From Microcoleus sp. FACHB-672 (GTDB taxonomy: Bacteria > Cyanobacteriota > Cyanobacteriia > Cyanobacteriales > Oscillatoriaceae), in contig NZ_JACJOU010000033.1 of assembly GCF_014695725.1 (NCBI RefSeq), positions 124,001 through 188,000 on the forward strand: a stretch of DNA of 64,000 nt. The letters are read 5' to 3'. The position numbers were made by a program, and so were the translations under genes. Under the pieces are notes generated by a model. That model worked only from the letters and a program-made list of their open reading frames with translations. It was not told the DNA's origin and ran no database searches. This document shows positions 27,200 through 38,066 of this stretch, one piece after another. Within the stretch, counting starts at the first letter, position 1; each line of letters starts with the position of its first letter.

Positions 27200-28762
27200 T
27201 TATAATTCTAAATTATCTAAATCCAACGGTTTTAAAACTGAGCGGTTTCTTCCCTCAGCTTTAGCTTGATAAAGTGCTTTATCCGCCACAGCCATTAAAA
27301 TTGAAGGGTTCAGTGGATTTTGGGGAAGTAAGCTAACAACGCCCAAACTCAAAGTCACATATTGACTGATCTCAGACTTGGCGTGATCCATCTTAAGACT
27401 TTCAACTTCATTTCGCATATTTTCAGCGATTTGTAAAGCTCCATCAGCATGGGTATTAGGCAGAATTATTACGAATTCTTCGCCGCCATAACGAGCAACT
27501 GAATCTGCTGGACGCTTGAGCACATCACTAATTGTTTGAGCGATCTTCTGCAAGCAAAAATCTCCAACTAAATGACCGTAAGTATCGTTATATTGTTTAA
27601 AATAATCTAGATCGCACAAAATTAAAGACAAGGGTAATCTCTCTCGTGCCATCCGCCGCCACTCTTGGTTCAAGGATTCATTAAACCAACGACGATTCGC
27701 AACTCCTGTCAACTCATCCACCGTTGCGAGGCGGTGCAGTTTCAGGTTAGCTTCTTTAAGAGCGGCTTCAGCTTTTTTGCGCTGAACAAGCGCACCTAAT
27801 TGGGTTGCAACGGCATTAACTAGCTCAATCAGCCGCTGTTTAGGTTCAAGCTTTTCTTTCTTAAAAAAAATCAAAACAGTTAATACTTGGTTATTAAGAA
27901 CAATAGGAATACCGAAGGTTGCTTTGAGTCCCGCATCTACGGCAAGAGCAGAGCGGAAAAAAACTGGGTTTTTGGCAACCGAAACATCTTCTATCCACTC
28001 CGGTTGTTTGGATACCCAAATTCGCCCTGGCAGTCCTGCATTTGGAGCATACGTCAACTTCTTGCTCTCAAGTTGAAATTTTTCTAGGTTCGCTTCGCTA
28101 GAATACCAAGCTCGGCTGTATTCTAAAACCTCCCGTTCCTCCTGGGGAATCCAAGCTTCTCCTAAATCCCAACCTATGGTTTCGCAAACTTGGCGAAGAG
28201 TCACTTCTAAAGCCGAGGGAAAATCTTCCGAGGCGCTAATCGCTTGCGTTATCTTCAGTAAGAGATTGGTTTCCGCTTCAGCGCGTTGGCGTTTTTTAAT
28301 TTCTTGTTGTAAGCACTTTTTTTGTTCAGTGAGCTTTTGTGTTTGCCGCTGGAGTTGAATATAAAAATCTCGAATCGTCAATTGACTTTTAACGCGAGCT
28401 AAAACCTCTGCCGCCTGAAAAGGTTTCGTAATGTAGTCCACTCCACCGGCCTCAAAGGCTTTAACCTTATCAAAGATATCATCTAGTGCGCTGATAAAAA
28501 TTACTGGGATTTTGGCTGTTAGTGGGTTCTCCTTCAGCAACCGGCAGAGTTCATAGCCATCCAAATCTGGCATCAAAATGTCTAGTAAAATCAGAGCCGG
28601 TGGAGCAGTTTGCGCGACTTTTAAAGCCAGATTTCCGTTAATCACCTTTCTAACTTGATATCCTTGCTCAGCAAGTATCGTAGACAAAACTCTTAGGTTG
28701 TCTGCGCTATCATCAACGATGAGAACATCTTCAACACAAATTGGTATGTGGTTACTACTCAT
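27200..28762 (-). CDS. Receiver-GAF-GGDEF response regulator (diguanylate cyclase)
   Basis: The 520-residue protein has a receiver with Asp61 ('ALILLDILMPD'), a coiled region, a GAF domain (about residues 185-335) and a GGDEF domain with 'GGEEF' at 426-430. An inhibitory-site motif R-x-x-D (RPAD, 417-420) lies five residues before it, so c-di-GMP product inhibition is expected. It makes c-di-GMP when phosphorylated. Its ATG overlaps the last 8 bases of the giant ethylene-binding kinase gene, so the two are translationally coupled and the kinase is the likely phosphodonor. Confidence 0.94.
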   Translation of the reverse strand: MSSNHIPICVEDVLIVDDSADNLRVLSTILAEQGYQVRKVINGNLALKVAQTAPPALILLDILMPDLDGYELCRLLKENPLTAKIPVIFISALDDIFDKVKAFEAGGVDYITKPFQAAEVLARVKSQLTIRDFYIQLQRQTQKLTEQKKCLQQEIKKRQRAEAETNLLLKITQAISASEDFPSALEVTLRQVCETIGWDLGEAWIPQEEREVLEYSRAWYSSEANLEKFQLESKKLTYAPNAGLPGRIWVSKQPEWIEDVSVAKNPVFFRSALAVDAGLKATFGIPIVLNNQVLTVLIFFKKEKLEPKQRLIELVNAVATQLGALVQRKKAEAALKEANLKLHRLATVDELTGVANRRWFNESLNQEWRRMARERLPLSLILCDLDYFKQYNDTYGHLVGDFCLQKIAQTISDVLKRPADSVARYGGEEFVIILPNTHADGALQIAENMRNEVESLKMDHAKSEISQYVTLSLGVVSLLPQNPLNPSILMAVADKALYQAKAEGRNRSVLKPLDLDNLEL

Positions 28763-31700
28763 GAGTACATTCTTGAGTCACATCAAAAAGCAGATCCAAA
28801 CGAAAATTATTGAGCAAATCTGTAAGAGTATGTGCTAAAGAAGCTTCAGCAGCAGGAATGTGTTCGATCAGCTTCAAAATTAAGGCTTCATCAGCACACA
28901 GTATTGCTTGGTGTAGCTGCGCTATCCACTCAGGAGACATGACGCTCAAATCTTGCGGGGTAAGTTTTCTGGGCGCTTCTAACTGAAGGGAATCGCTTTG
29001 CTCGTCTTCTTCGTAGATATAGCGTACTCCGAGGTGTTGAGCTATCTTGTCAAACAGTTGCGACTCCCGGAAAGGTTTATGCATGAAGTCGTCGCAACCG
29101 GCAGCCAAAATCTTAGCTTGCTGTTCCTCAAAAGCGTTAGCGGTTAAAGCAATAATTTTAGTTTTACCGGCAGATGAGGTGCCGGCTAGGGACGAGCGAT
29201 TATTCTCTTCTACACCTCCACTTTGCTGTTCCAAAGCTTTAATTTTTCTAGCCGCTTTGTAGCCGTCCATAACTGGCATTCGCATATCCATCCAGATCAG
29301 GTGCGGTTTCCAAGTTGACCACAAAGCAATTGCTTCTTCACCGTTAACCGCTTCTCGCACTTGAAATCCTAAAGGTTCAAGTAATTGTAATAGCAGCTGA
29401 CGGTTCTCTTGGACATCCTCAACTACCAGCATACGGTAGGTTGGCTGGTTTGGCTCTAACCCAATCACCCGCTGGCTACTTGATAAACTTTTTTCATCAG
29501 CTTCAGGCACCTCGTTCACCAGAACATCAAATGTAAAAATTGTCCCTTTGGCAACTTGACTGCTGACTGCAATCTTTCCCCCCATCATCTGGACAAATTG
29601 CCGACTGAGCGGTAAACCTAACCCCGTTCCTTGCATTGATTTGCGACCCGTCTCTGTTTGGACGAAGGCGTTAAATAAACTGCCAATTTCATCGGAAGCA
29701 ATCCCAGGGCCGGTGTCTTCAACTTCAAAGAATAAACAAGTTTCAAGTTTTGGATTTTGGCCATGAGATTTTCCTAGCCTCGAACCCCTCGCTTCTAACA
29801 TTTCACGCCTTTTCACGCGCAGTGCCACATGACCAAAATTCGTGAATTTAATCGCATTTCCCAGCAGGTTAATTAAAACTTGACGCAACTTATTTTCATC
29901 AGTTTGCACGTATTGAGGAATATTTGATGCCCGTTCAAAGATTAGCTGTAACCCTTTAGACGTCGCTTTGAGTTTAAGCATCTGTTCTAAATCGTCAAGT
30001 AGCTCATATAGGTCAAAGCGATTTTTATTAAGAGTGACCTGACCGGCTTCAATTTTGGCCATTGACAGAATATCGTTGATTAAACTGAGCAAATGTTCAC
30101 CACTGCGATTGATGATTTTTAACTGCTCTTTTTGGTCAACGGAAAGAGAATGGCGGCGAACCATTACCTGACTAAAACCAAGAATGGCGTTGAGAGGGGT
30201 ACGCAGTTCGTGGCTCATGTTAGACAAAAAGCGGCTTTTAGCAATGGATGCGGCTTGGGCGGCTTGGAGTGCTTTTTGCAAGGCGGCTTCTGCCTCTCTG
30301 CGATCACTGACATCTATCGCGTGGCCGACTGCTCGAATGGCTTGTCCGTCTGCATCCCTGGCGATTGTCCCATAATCTGATAGGTAAACGTAGTGACCGG
30401 CTCGATGGCGAAGCCGATATTCCAGCACGTAGTTATTTTGAGTTTTACTGGCAAATGCTTCGGATAGGTGCTGGGAAACGTTGGCTAAATCTTCTGGGTG
30501 GACGTGTTTGCTCCACCAATCAATTTTAGCTTCGGCTTCTTCGGGGTGATATCCAACGGCTTCAAATAATCCCTGCGTCCTTAAAACGATATTCTGTTTG
30601 AGATCCCAGTCGTAGATAAATCCTTTAACTGCTGATGCTGCTAGCTGAAAACGTTCGTTGCTTTGTTGCAGGGCTTGCTCCATTTGCTTGCGGTCGGTAA
30701 TATCAAAAGCTAAACCCTGAAGCACTTGAGTCTGTCCGCCGGCAGAAAGAACGAGATGGGCACGATCTCTAATCCAGATCGTTTTGCCATTGCTAGTAAT
30801 CATGCGATATTCGATACTCAATGGTTCTCCCGTCGAAATCGCAGTATTTACAGCTTGCCAAACCCGATGGCGATCTTCTGGATGCACAAAATCAGCCCAA
30901 CTATTAAAGAAGCCAGGAGACCATTCTTCGGGAGAAATCTCTAGCAATTGTTGCAGTTGAGGGCTGATATAAGCTTGCTCAGTCGTTGCTGCAATCGGAG
31001 AAATATAAACAACGCCTGGAATTTGTTCGATTAAGGTGCGATATTTATGCTCTGCCTGTTTGAGCTTTTCTTCTACTTGTTTGCGATCCGAGATATCTAA
31101 GATCACGCCATGCCAAACTTTAGAGCCATCTTCACGGTCTTCAATTTGGGCTTGGACACGTACCCATTTTTGTTTTCCAGAAGGCGCAATATTGCGCCAT
31201 TCAGAAGTGAGCGGTTGCATATTTTCAAGGGCATCAAAAATTGCTGCTTCAAACTTGGGTCGATGCTCAGGAGCAACTTGATTCTCCAGAAGATTTCGAT
31301 CTTCTAGTACCTGCTCCGGCTCAAGTTCAAATAAGTCTCGGCAACCGGCACTAACATATTCAAACTTAGCCGAACCATCAGGATAGTATCCGAAGGAGTA
31401 AAGGGTTCCCGGAACGCTGCTGGTTAAGTGTTTGAGCCGGCTTTCGCTTAACTGGAGCGCCTCTTCTGCCCATTTGCGCTCGCTGATGTCCTCAACAATG
31501 TACGACAATCTCGGACGACCGCTAGGGCCGGTTCCAATCGGGCAAACGCTGGCAGAGAGCCATTTTTGTCCGGTTGGAGTCTCGTGAGCATATTCAAATC
31601 GCACGGCAGCTTGAGTGTGTAAAGCTTCTCGGTAGTGATCGAGCCACTGTTGTAGGTGTGCTGCCGGCACGCCCATCTCAGTTGCAAACCGATTTTTCAT

Positions 31701-34700
31701 CTGTTCTTGGGTACTCCCGAAGAACCGCGCCGTTGTTAGGTTATCGGAAAGATGTAGAATGTCGTCGTCATATAGCTCAACAATACCCATCATCATTGAG
31801 CCGCTGTCAAAGAAGCTGCGAAGCGTTGATTCGCTGTGTCGCAGCGCTTCTTCGGTTCGTTTCAGTTCGGTAATATCGGTTGAGATCCCACAAAGGCCGT
31901 AAATACTGCCATCGGCACGTCTTAGGGGAACTTTCACTGTCCAATAGTAATGAACCTCCCCAGAGTATTTCACGATAGCAACTTCCTGGGATTGCCACAC
32001 CTCAGCGCTCTCAAGAACCTGTAAATCACTTTCTCGCAAGCGTTGAGCTGTTTCTGCTGCAAAAAACTTGGAATTATCTGCGCCAATAATTTCTTCTTTC
32101 CTGCAGCCGAATAATTCCAAGATCGAACGGTTGGCGTAGGTGTAGCGACTATCTAAGTCCTTAATGAAAATATAAGCGCCGGCGTTATCAAAAATACTCG
32201 ATAGCATCGCTTCGCTTTCCCGAAGCGCTTCTTCCATTTCCTTGCGTTCAGTGATATCTCGTCCAACCCCTTGAAACTCTAGGAGTTGACCCTCTTCGTC
32301 GAATATTCCTCGGTTAATCCACTGCGTCCAACGCACCTGTTGTCCCTTGGCAATGACTCGATGTTCGATAATCACGAGCGGATTATCAACGCTAAGGGTC
32401 TTAATCAGTCTTACGACTTTTTCCCGGTCTTCCTCAAACACATCAGGTTCAAAGCAGTGACCGACGAGTTCTTCGCGTGTCTTCCCATAGAATCGACAGA
32501 AAGCTTCGTTGACAAACCTTAAGATTCCATCGGGTGAGGCGCGACCGATCAGTTCCGTTTGATCTTCAATAATCGCAAGATAACGCGCTTCGCTTTGCCG
32601 CAGTGCCTCTTCTGCCTGCTTGCGAGCGGTAATATCAGCGAATGAGCTGACAACTGCATAGGGAAGCGGTGCGCCGGCTCGAAATAAAGGGCGGGAATTA
32701 ATCGAAATCCAGGTAAAACTCCCATCCGGTTTGTGGACTCCCATCACCACGTTAGAGCAAGCTTTGCCGGTTCGCAGCGTCACCATTGCCGGGTGTTCCT
32801 CTCCTGGGAAAGGCGAACCATCTTCGTGAAGCGCTCGCCAAGCCGGATCGAGGCAAGTTCGCCCCATCATTTGCTGGCGAGATAAACCCAAAATGCCGTG
32901 GGCGCTGAGATTACACGTACTAATTGCACCGGCGGCGTCTTGCAAGACAATACCCTCTGCCATCGCTGCGATTACAGTCCGGTAGCGTTCTTCGCTCTCT
33001 TCTAGGGCGGCTTGCGCTCGCTTGCGCTCGGTAATATCGCGCACGAGACACACGACCTCACCGGCATTGCTTTTCATGATGCGCGTCTCGTAGCTGTGCA
33101 TTCCATCGGGTTTTTTGAGGTCGTGTTCGTAAATTTGGAGCGTTCCGGTTGCCACTGCTGCCTGAAAACGTTCCAGCAGGCCGGTTTTAAGGGCTTTGGG
33201 AAAGGGGGTGTCCTGTATTTTTTTGCCAATGAGTGCTTCGCGCGGTAGCAGCAAGGAACTCTCATTTCCCGCGATATCTAGATAAGTACCATCGACCCGA
33301 TACCGAACCATCAAATCGGGTATCGCCCTCAAAAGTGCCTGCATTCGTTCTTCACTTTGCCGCAGTGCTGCTTCTGCCTTTTTGATTTCGGTAATATCTG
33401 TGGAAATCCCGCAAATGGCATAAATATCGCCATCGTAATTTTTTAAAGGAACTTTGGTAGATAAATAGTTATGAAGCTCTCCGTGACGATCAATTCCAGC
33501 TTCTTCAAAGCGATGGACGACCCCAGTTTTTATTACCTGAGCGTTATTTTCTCTGTAATTTACAGCGAACTCTTCTCCAAAAAAATCACGATCATTCGCT
33601 CCAACAATTTCAGCTTCACCGCAACCAAAAAGCTCCGCAGTTGATCGATTTACATAGGTGTAGGTGCCATTCAAATCCTTGATATAAATACAAGCACCTG
33701 CGTTATCTAAGATCGCTGATAGTTTGGTTTCGCTGCGTCGTAATTGGGCTTCTATTTGCTTGCGTTCCTCAATTTCAAGCTCTAAATAAGTATTCATTCG
33801 GCTAAGTGCCGCCGTGCGTTCTTGCACCTGATTTTCTAAAGCTTGATTGTAATCTTTTAAAAGTTGTTCTGCTTGTTTTCGCTCCGTAATCTCCGTAATG
33901 GTGCCGATGTAACCGATGATATTTCTGTCAGCATCTTTTTCTGCAATCGCCTGTCCCAACACCCAGATAACGCTCCCATCAGGTCGCCGAAAGCGGTGTT
34001 CGCAGTGATAGGGAATGCCCTGTTGGACAAAGCTCAACCATGCGGCTATCGTGCGATCACGATCATCCGGATGTATCGCTGTCGTCCAGCCGGCTCCTAT
34101 TGATTCTTCTAGGCTAAGTCCGATCATTTGAGAACTGCGTTCGTTGCTGTACACGCAATTGCCTTGAGTATCGGTGCGGAATATTCCAACCGGCGCGGTT
34201 TTCGCTAAAGTAGCAAAGCGCTGTTCGCTTTGCAGCAATGCTTTTTCTGCTTCTTTGCGTTTGGTGATGTCAATAGCGATGCCGGTGAGAAACCAGTAAT
34301 CCTCAGATTCGTATTTTTTGGCAACCAAAGTGTTACCTAACCAGCACCAATTCCCATCTTTCCGGCGAAATCGATACTCTAGGGTTATTTGGCGTCCAGC
34401 ATACAAATCTTCCATCGCCGGCTGAACGATCGTCTCGATATCTTCAGCATGAATTCGAGAAAACCACAGACTCGAATCGACAGCCAATAATTCTTCACCC
34501 TTGTAGCCCAAAATTTCCTCTGCATTCGGAGAATAGTACTCATATTTCCAAGGTTTTTCAGGATGGATGCGTGCAGAGCAAATGAAAGCGCCTGTATTGC
34601 CAAGCACTCCTTTGAGTCTGGCTTCTGACGCTTGCAGAGCAAATTGTGTTTGTTTGCGATCACTAATCTCCAGCCGCAACTCCTTATTGGCTATTACGAG

Positions 34701-36761
34701 TTGCGCTGTGCGTTCTTTTACCCTCACTTCTAACTCGTTGCGAGCCTGTTTCAGAGCTGCTTCTGCTAAGTTGCGTTCGCGAAGCGCAGCTTGCCGGTCG
34801 GTGATATCGCGAGCGATCGCCAAAACCGATTGCACTGAGCCATCACTGCCAAACTCAGGCACCACGCGAGAAGCATAATAACTTAGCCCTGTAATCGATG
34901 GAATCTCATATTCAATAACTTGCTCTTGGCCTGTTTCAAATACTCGCTGAATGGCTGTTTGCCAAAGATTAACCAACGCTTCGGGTGCGCCAAATTCCTC
35001 AACAGTTTTACCGATAAACGCTGCGGGAGCAATGCCGGATTGTCGTTCAACCGTAGGGTTAATGTAGAGATACCGGCATTCGCGATCCAATCGCATGATA
35101 ATGTCGGGGGCATTTTCGACTAAAGCGCGGAACTCTTGTTCTCGCTGTTGCAGGGCCGCCTCTGCTTTTTTTCGAGCGGTAATATTAATCGCTACTCCGC
35201 CAACTAACACTTGCCCCGATGAACTTGGCAGCGGAAACTTGTAAACCAAAAACTCGCCAATGCTGCCGTCCGGAAGGGGACTGTGCTCAATTGCTTCGAG
35301 CGCTTGATTGGTTTCTACAACTTTGCGAATATTTTTTAAATATTCCTGTCTGAACTCAGATGGATAAATGGTGAGGTCTGTTTTGCCAACTGAATAATTT
35401 GCCGGCAAGTTAAACATACGGAAATAGCTTTGACTGGCGTAGAGAATTTTCCCATCTGCATTTGTAATCCAAGCAGCCGCAGGACTATGGTCCATAAATG
35501 CCTGGAAGCGGGCTTCACTTTCTTGCAAGGCGGCTTCTGCTCGTTTGCTATCACTAATGTCACGCAGAAAGACAGTAAAAACTTTTTCTCCAGCTAATTC
35601 CAATTGAGAAATCAAGGCTTCAGCTGGGAATTCCGTGCCATCTTTACGACAACCGGCAATCTCGCCGCGCTTACCCATTTTTCTTGCTGGGTTAGTAATT
35701 TTGCCAAATTGCTCTATATGCCGGTGATGACTTGCCGCAAAGCGTTCTGGTAAAAGCCGGTCGAGGGTCTGATCTAGCATTTCCTCGGCAGTATAGCCAA
35801 AAATCCGTTCCGCCCCCTGGTTAAATAGGGTAATGCGTTGGCTGGAATCTACTGAGATAATTGCCTCATCGGCAATATCTAGAACCCCAGAAAGACGTGC
35901 TTGGGATGCCCGCAGTGCTTCTTCTGCTCGATAGCGCTCGGTAACATCTTCAAATAGATAAAGGTGACCGAAATAGCGTTCGCTTTCGTCGCGAATTTGT
36001 GTCGAGAACCGACGAATTGTGCGCCCATCGTTAAAAGGAATTTCATCTTCAACAACGTCTCGATTTTCTTCGCTTTGCAGCGGGTTACAAAATTCGCCGC
36101 AAGCAAGAATATCTGTAAAGGAAGGCAAACAGTCAGGAATGATGTCGTTGTGTTTGAGTTGACTGCGCTGCATTCGTTCTTCTAGATGTTCGATGCTCCA
36201 GATTTTACAGAAGCGGTGGTTGAAGTAGAGAATTTTATCGGTGCGATTATCTACGGCGTAAAAAGCAAGTGGCGAAGCATTAGTCATTGAGCGCAGCAAG
36301 GTTTCTTTCCAGCGCAGTTCTTCTTCAGCCCGCTTGCGTTCGCCAATTTGACGCTCCAATTCTCGGTTAGCTGCTTCCAACTGTGCAGGGCTAGGGAGAG
36401 CAAGTACCTTGGGCACTAATTGCAGCATCTCAACAGCCGTTAAGAAAGAAATGAAGGCGGTGATGGCTTTGAGGCATCCACTCAGCCAATAGGTGGGATG
36501 CCAAAGCGTCCAAATCTCCATCAGGTGAGTGCTGCCACAAGCGACGATGAAGGTGCTAAATAGCAGAAATATCCGGGGGTAGGGCAAATCTTGTCGCTTA
36601 CGAACAAAATAGAGTAGGGTGATGGGGATTGAATAATAGGCTAGGGCGATAATTAAGTCGGAAGCGATATGAAGCCCTACCAACCCAGGCTTCCAGAGGT
36701 AGCAATGTCCCTGGGGGAGAAATGGTTGCCAAGCGAAAAGGTTTTTGAATAATTCCAACAT
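28755..36761 (-). CDS. Giant ethylene-binding-domain multi-PAS hybrid histidine kinase
   Basis: A 2668-residue hybrid kinase. The N-terminal three-helix membrane domain matches the plant ETR1 ethylene-binding domain: Asp35, Tyr42, Pro46, Ile72, Cys75 and His79 reproduce the spacing of Asp25, Tyr32, Pro36, Ile62, Cys65 and His69 ('SDLIIALAYYSIP', 'FIVACGSTHL'). Cys and His bind the copper that holds ethylene. Fifteen PAS units then follow (about residues 145-2150), most ending in a D-I-T-x-R-K type motif, with coiled linkers ('VKERTAQL', 'QVQERTAAL'). The kinase has His2184 in 'MSHELRTPLNA', 'NLLGNAIKFTN' and 'GTGLGLPLSRQ'. A receiver ('LIWMDMRMPVMDG') and a short helical tail follow. Synechocystis Slr1212 (SynEtr1) is a known smaller cyanobacterial ethylene receptor. 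The downstream gene is a diguanylate cyclase. Confidence 0.93.
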   Translation of the reverse strand: MLELFKNLFAWQPFLPQGHCYLWKPGLVGLHIASDLIIALAYYSIPITLLYFVRKRQDLPYPRIFLLFSTFIVACGSTHLMEIWTLWHPTYWLSGCLKAITAFISFLTAVEMLQLVPKVLALPSPAQLEAANRELERQIGERKRAEEELRWKETLLRSMTNASPLAFYAVDNRTDKILYFNHRFCKIWSIEHLEERMQRSQLKHNDIIPDCLPSFTDILACGEFCNPLQSEENRDVVEDEIPFNDGRTIRRFSTQIRDESERYFGHLYLFEDVTERYRAEEALRASQARLSGVLDIADEAIISVDSSQRITLFNQGAERIFGYTAEEMLDQTLDRLLPERFAASHHRHIEQFGKITNPARKMGKRGEIAGCRKDGTEFPAEALISQLELAGEKVFTVFLRDISDSKRAEAALQESEARFQAFMDHSPAAAWITNADGKILYASQSYFRMFNLPANYSVGKTDLTIYPSEFRQEYLKNIRKVVETNQALEAIEHSPLPDGSIGEFLVYKFPLPSSSGQVLVGGVAINITARKKAEAALQQREQEFRALVENAPDIIMRLDRECRYLYINPTVERQSGIAPAAFIGKTVEEFGAPEALVNLWQTAIQRVFETGQEQVIEYEIPSITGLSYYASRVVPEFGSDGSVQSVLAIARDITDRQAALRERNLAEAALKQARNELEVRVKERTAQLVIANKELRLEISDRKQTQFALQASEARLKGVLGNTGAFICSARIHPEKPWKYEYYSPNAEEILGYKGEELLAVDSSLWFSRIHAEDIETIVQPAMEDLYAGRQITLEYRFRRKDGNWCWLGNTLVAKKYESEDYWFLTGIAIDITKRKEAEKALLQSEQRFATLAKTAPVGIFRTDTQGNCVYSNERSSQMIGLSLEESIGAGWTTAIHPDDRDRTIAAWLSFVQQGIPYHCEHRFRRPDGSVIWVLGQAIAEKDADRNIIGYIGTITEITERKQAEQLLKDYNQALENQVQERTAALSRMNTYLELEIEERKQIEAQLRRSETKLSAILDNAGACIYIKDLNGTYTYVNRSTAELFGCGEAEIVGANDRDFFGEEFAVNYRENNAQVIKTGVVHRFEEAGIDRHGELHNYLSTKVPLKNYDGDIYAICGISTDITEIKKAEAALRQSEERMQALLRAIPDLMVRYRVDGTYLDIAGNESSLLLPREALIGKKIQDTPFPKALKTGLLERFQAAVATGTLQIYEHDLKKPDGMHSYETRIMKSNAGEVVCLVRDITERKRAQAALEESEERYRTVIAAMAEGIVLQDAAGAISTCNLSAHGILGLSRQQMMGRTCLDPAWRALHEDGSPFPGEEHPAMVTLRTGKACSNVVMGVHKPDGSFTWISINSRPLFRAGAPLPYAVVSSFADITARKQAEEALRQSEARYLAIIEDQTELIGRASPDGILRFVNEAFCRFYGKTREELVGHCFEPDVFEEDREKVVRLIKTLSVDNPLVIIEHRVIAKGQQVRWTQWINRGIFDEEGQLLEFQGVGRDITERKEMEEALRESEAMLSSIFDNAGAYIFIKDLDSRYTYANRSILELFGCRKEEIIGADNSKFFAAETAQRLRESDLQVLESAEVWQSQEVAIVKYSGEVHYYWTVKVPLRRADGSIYGLCGISTDITELKRTEEALRHSESTLRSFFDSGSMMMGIVELYDDDILHLSDNLTTARFFGSTQEQMKNRFATEMGVPAAHLQQWLDHYREALHTQAAVRFEYAHETPTGQKWLSASVCPIGTGPSGRPRLSYIVEDISERKWAEEALQLSESRLKHLTSSVPGTLYSFGYYPDGSAKFEYVSAGCRDLFELEPEQVLEDRNLLENQVAPEHRPKFEAAIFDALENMQPLTSEWRNIAPSGKQKWVRVQAQIEDREDGSKVWHGVILDISDRKQVEEKLKQAEHKYRTLIEQIPGVVYISPIAATTEQAYISPQLQQLLEISPEEWSPGFFNSWADFVHPEDRHRVWQAVNTAISTGEPLSIEYRMITSNGKTIWIRDRAHLVLSAGGQTQVLQGLAFDITDRKQMEQALQQSNERFQLAASAVKGFIYDWDLKQNIVLRTQGLFEAVGYHPEEAEAKIDWWSKHVHPEDLANVSQHLSEAFASKTQNNYVLEYRLRHRAGHYVYLSDYGTIARDADGQAIRAVGHAIDVSDRREAEAALQKALQAAQAASIAKSRFLSNMSHELRTPLNAILGFSQVMVRRHSLSVDQKEQLKIINRSGEHLLSLINDILSMAKIEAGQVTLNKNRFDLYELLDDLEQMLKLKATSKGLQLIFERASNIPQYVQTDENKLRQVLINLLGNAIKFTNFGHVALRVKRREMLEARGSRLGKSHGQNPKLETCLFFEVEDTGPGIASDEIGSLFNAFVQTETGRKSMQGTGLGLPLSRQFVQMMGGKIAVSSQVAKGTIFTFDVLVNEVPEADEKSLSSSQRVIGLEPNQPTYRMLVVEDVQENRQLLLQLLEPLGFQVREAVNGEEAIALWSTWKPHLIWMDMRMPVMDGYKAARKIKALEQQSGGVEENNRSSLAGTSSAGKTKIIALTANAFEEQQAKILAAGCDDFMHKPFRESQLFDKIAQHLGVRYIYEEDEQSDSLQLEAPRKLTPQDLSVMSPEWIAQLHQAILCADEALILKLIEHIPAAEASLAHTLTDLLNNFRLDLLFDVTQECTHE

Positions 36762-37415
36762 TTTATTTTTTTTAGAAGTATTAATCAGGCAGAAAAGTCA
36801 ATGGGATGTTGCTGTGAAGATAGGTTCATACAACTTAAGAGCCGGCAAGCTCAACTTTACAGCTTTCTAATTCCTACCTCTCAGACTGCATTACTTAAAG
36901 GAAAAATTTATTAAGACCAGTATAATTAACTGTTTTGTAAAACTGCAACACGATTCTGTTATTTTACCTAGACCTCAAGCATAAAGTTCAGATAAATGTC
37001 ATTTTTTGTTGTAAAATATTATAAATTTAAATAGCTACTTTTACAATAAAGTTTTATTTTTATAAATAGATATTGCACAATCTAAAACTAAAAATTACGG
37101 CAATAAATAATAATAATAAAACAAAGAAGTTAATATTTAAATTGTGGTAATAATTAAACAGCTTTAAGAAGCTATGACTACAATTTTACTAAACGATTTT
37201 TATGGAAATTTTTGCCGATTCTCACCGATAGTACCTATAGGGCAAGGGTGAGATAAATTTGCCGGCCACTTATCAATGACTTGACCTTTTAGACGCTACA
37301 GCAACTATAGAGGCAGGAAACCCTATCAGCGAGGATGGGAATACCACACCCTTAGCCAGTACGCCTGGGTGGGGAAGATGTCAAACTGGTAAGTGTTGAT
37401 ACACAGAGGAATTCT
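36762..37415. other. 654-bp gap before the DUF3386 gene
   Basis: 36880-37200 is very AT-rich and holds no recognisable gene. Near the right end, TCTCACC and GGTGAGA at about 37217-37251 form a short inverted repeat, and CCACACCC/GGGTGGGG at about 37346-37376 form another, so the leader of the next gene could be structured. AGAGGA lies 7 bases before the ATG at 37416. No known riboswitch was recognised. Confidence 0.35.
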
Positions 37416-38066
37416 ATGACCGAGCAAACGAATGCTCGTGAGCTATTTCGAGCTGCTTACGAAAACCGCTACACCTGGGATGGGAACTTTCCCGGCTACA
37501 CGGCTGATATCGTACTCAAGCAGGGTGATGAAGTTTATCACGGCAAGATCGCCATCAAGCCTGATATGAGTGTCGAAGTCACCGGCATTGAAGACGACGA
37601 GGTGAAACAAAGCGTCTACACCCAACTACGCGACATCGTCACCCACCGCAAACGCAGTAATTTCGAGCAATCTCACGGAAAAAACACCTTTAGTGCGGGT
37701 GAAGCTGACAACACCGGCGCACTCGAAATCTTGGTCAAAGGTGACGCGATGGGATCAAATTACAAGATCCGAGGCACCGAAATTTGCCAAGTCAGCCGAG
37801 TCATGGGACGGATGGCATTCACCATCGACACCCACGAAAGCTTGGATACTGGGGAGGGCTACGCCGCAAGCCGGTATGATGCCATTTTCCGCAATCCCCA
37901 GACCAATGACACCATCAAAGAACTGCAATTTGAAGACAGCTACGAGAAAATTGGCAATTACTATGTAATGACCCGTCAGGTGATTCATTCCAAAGAAAAT
38001 GGCCAAGTAACGACCACCGAGTTCAACTTCTCGAACGTGAAACTGCTCGAACCGGCAGCCGTTTAA
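37416..38066 (+). CDS. DUF3386 family protein
   Basis: The 216-residue soluble protein resembles the cyanobacterial DUF3386 family, recognisable from its start 'ARELFRAAYENRYTWDGNFPGYTADI'-type block (shown in part: 'AAYENRYTWDGNFPGY') and a beta-rich body ending 'EFNFSNVKLLEPAAV'. The function is not known. There is no signal peptide. It is followed by nfu after about 150 bases on the same strand; an operon is possible. Confidence 0.75.
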   Translation: MTEQTNARELFRAAYENRYTWDGNFPGYTADIVLKQGDEVYHGKIAIKPDMSVEVTGIEDDEVKQSVYTQLRDIVTHRKRSNFEQSHGKNTFSAGEADNTGALEILVKGDAMGSNYKIRGTEICQVSRVMGRMAFTIDTHESLDTGEGYAASRYDAIFRNPQTNDTIKELQFEDSYEKIGNYYVMTRQVIHSKENGQVTTTEFNFSNVKLLEPAAV

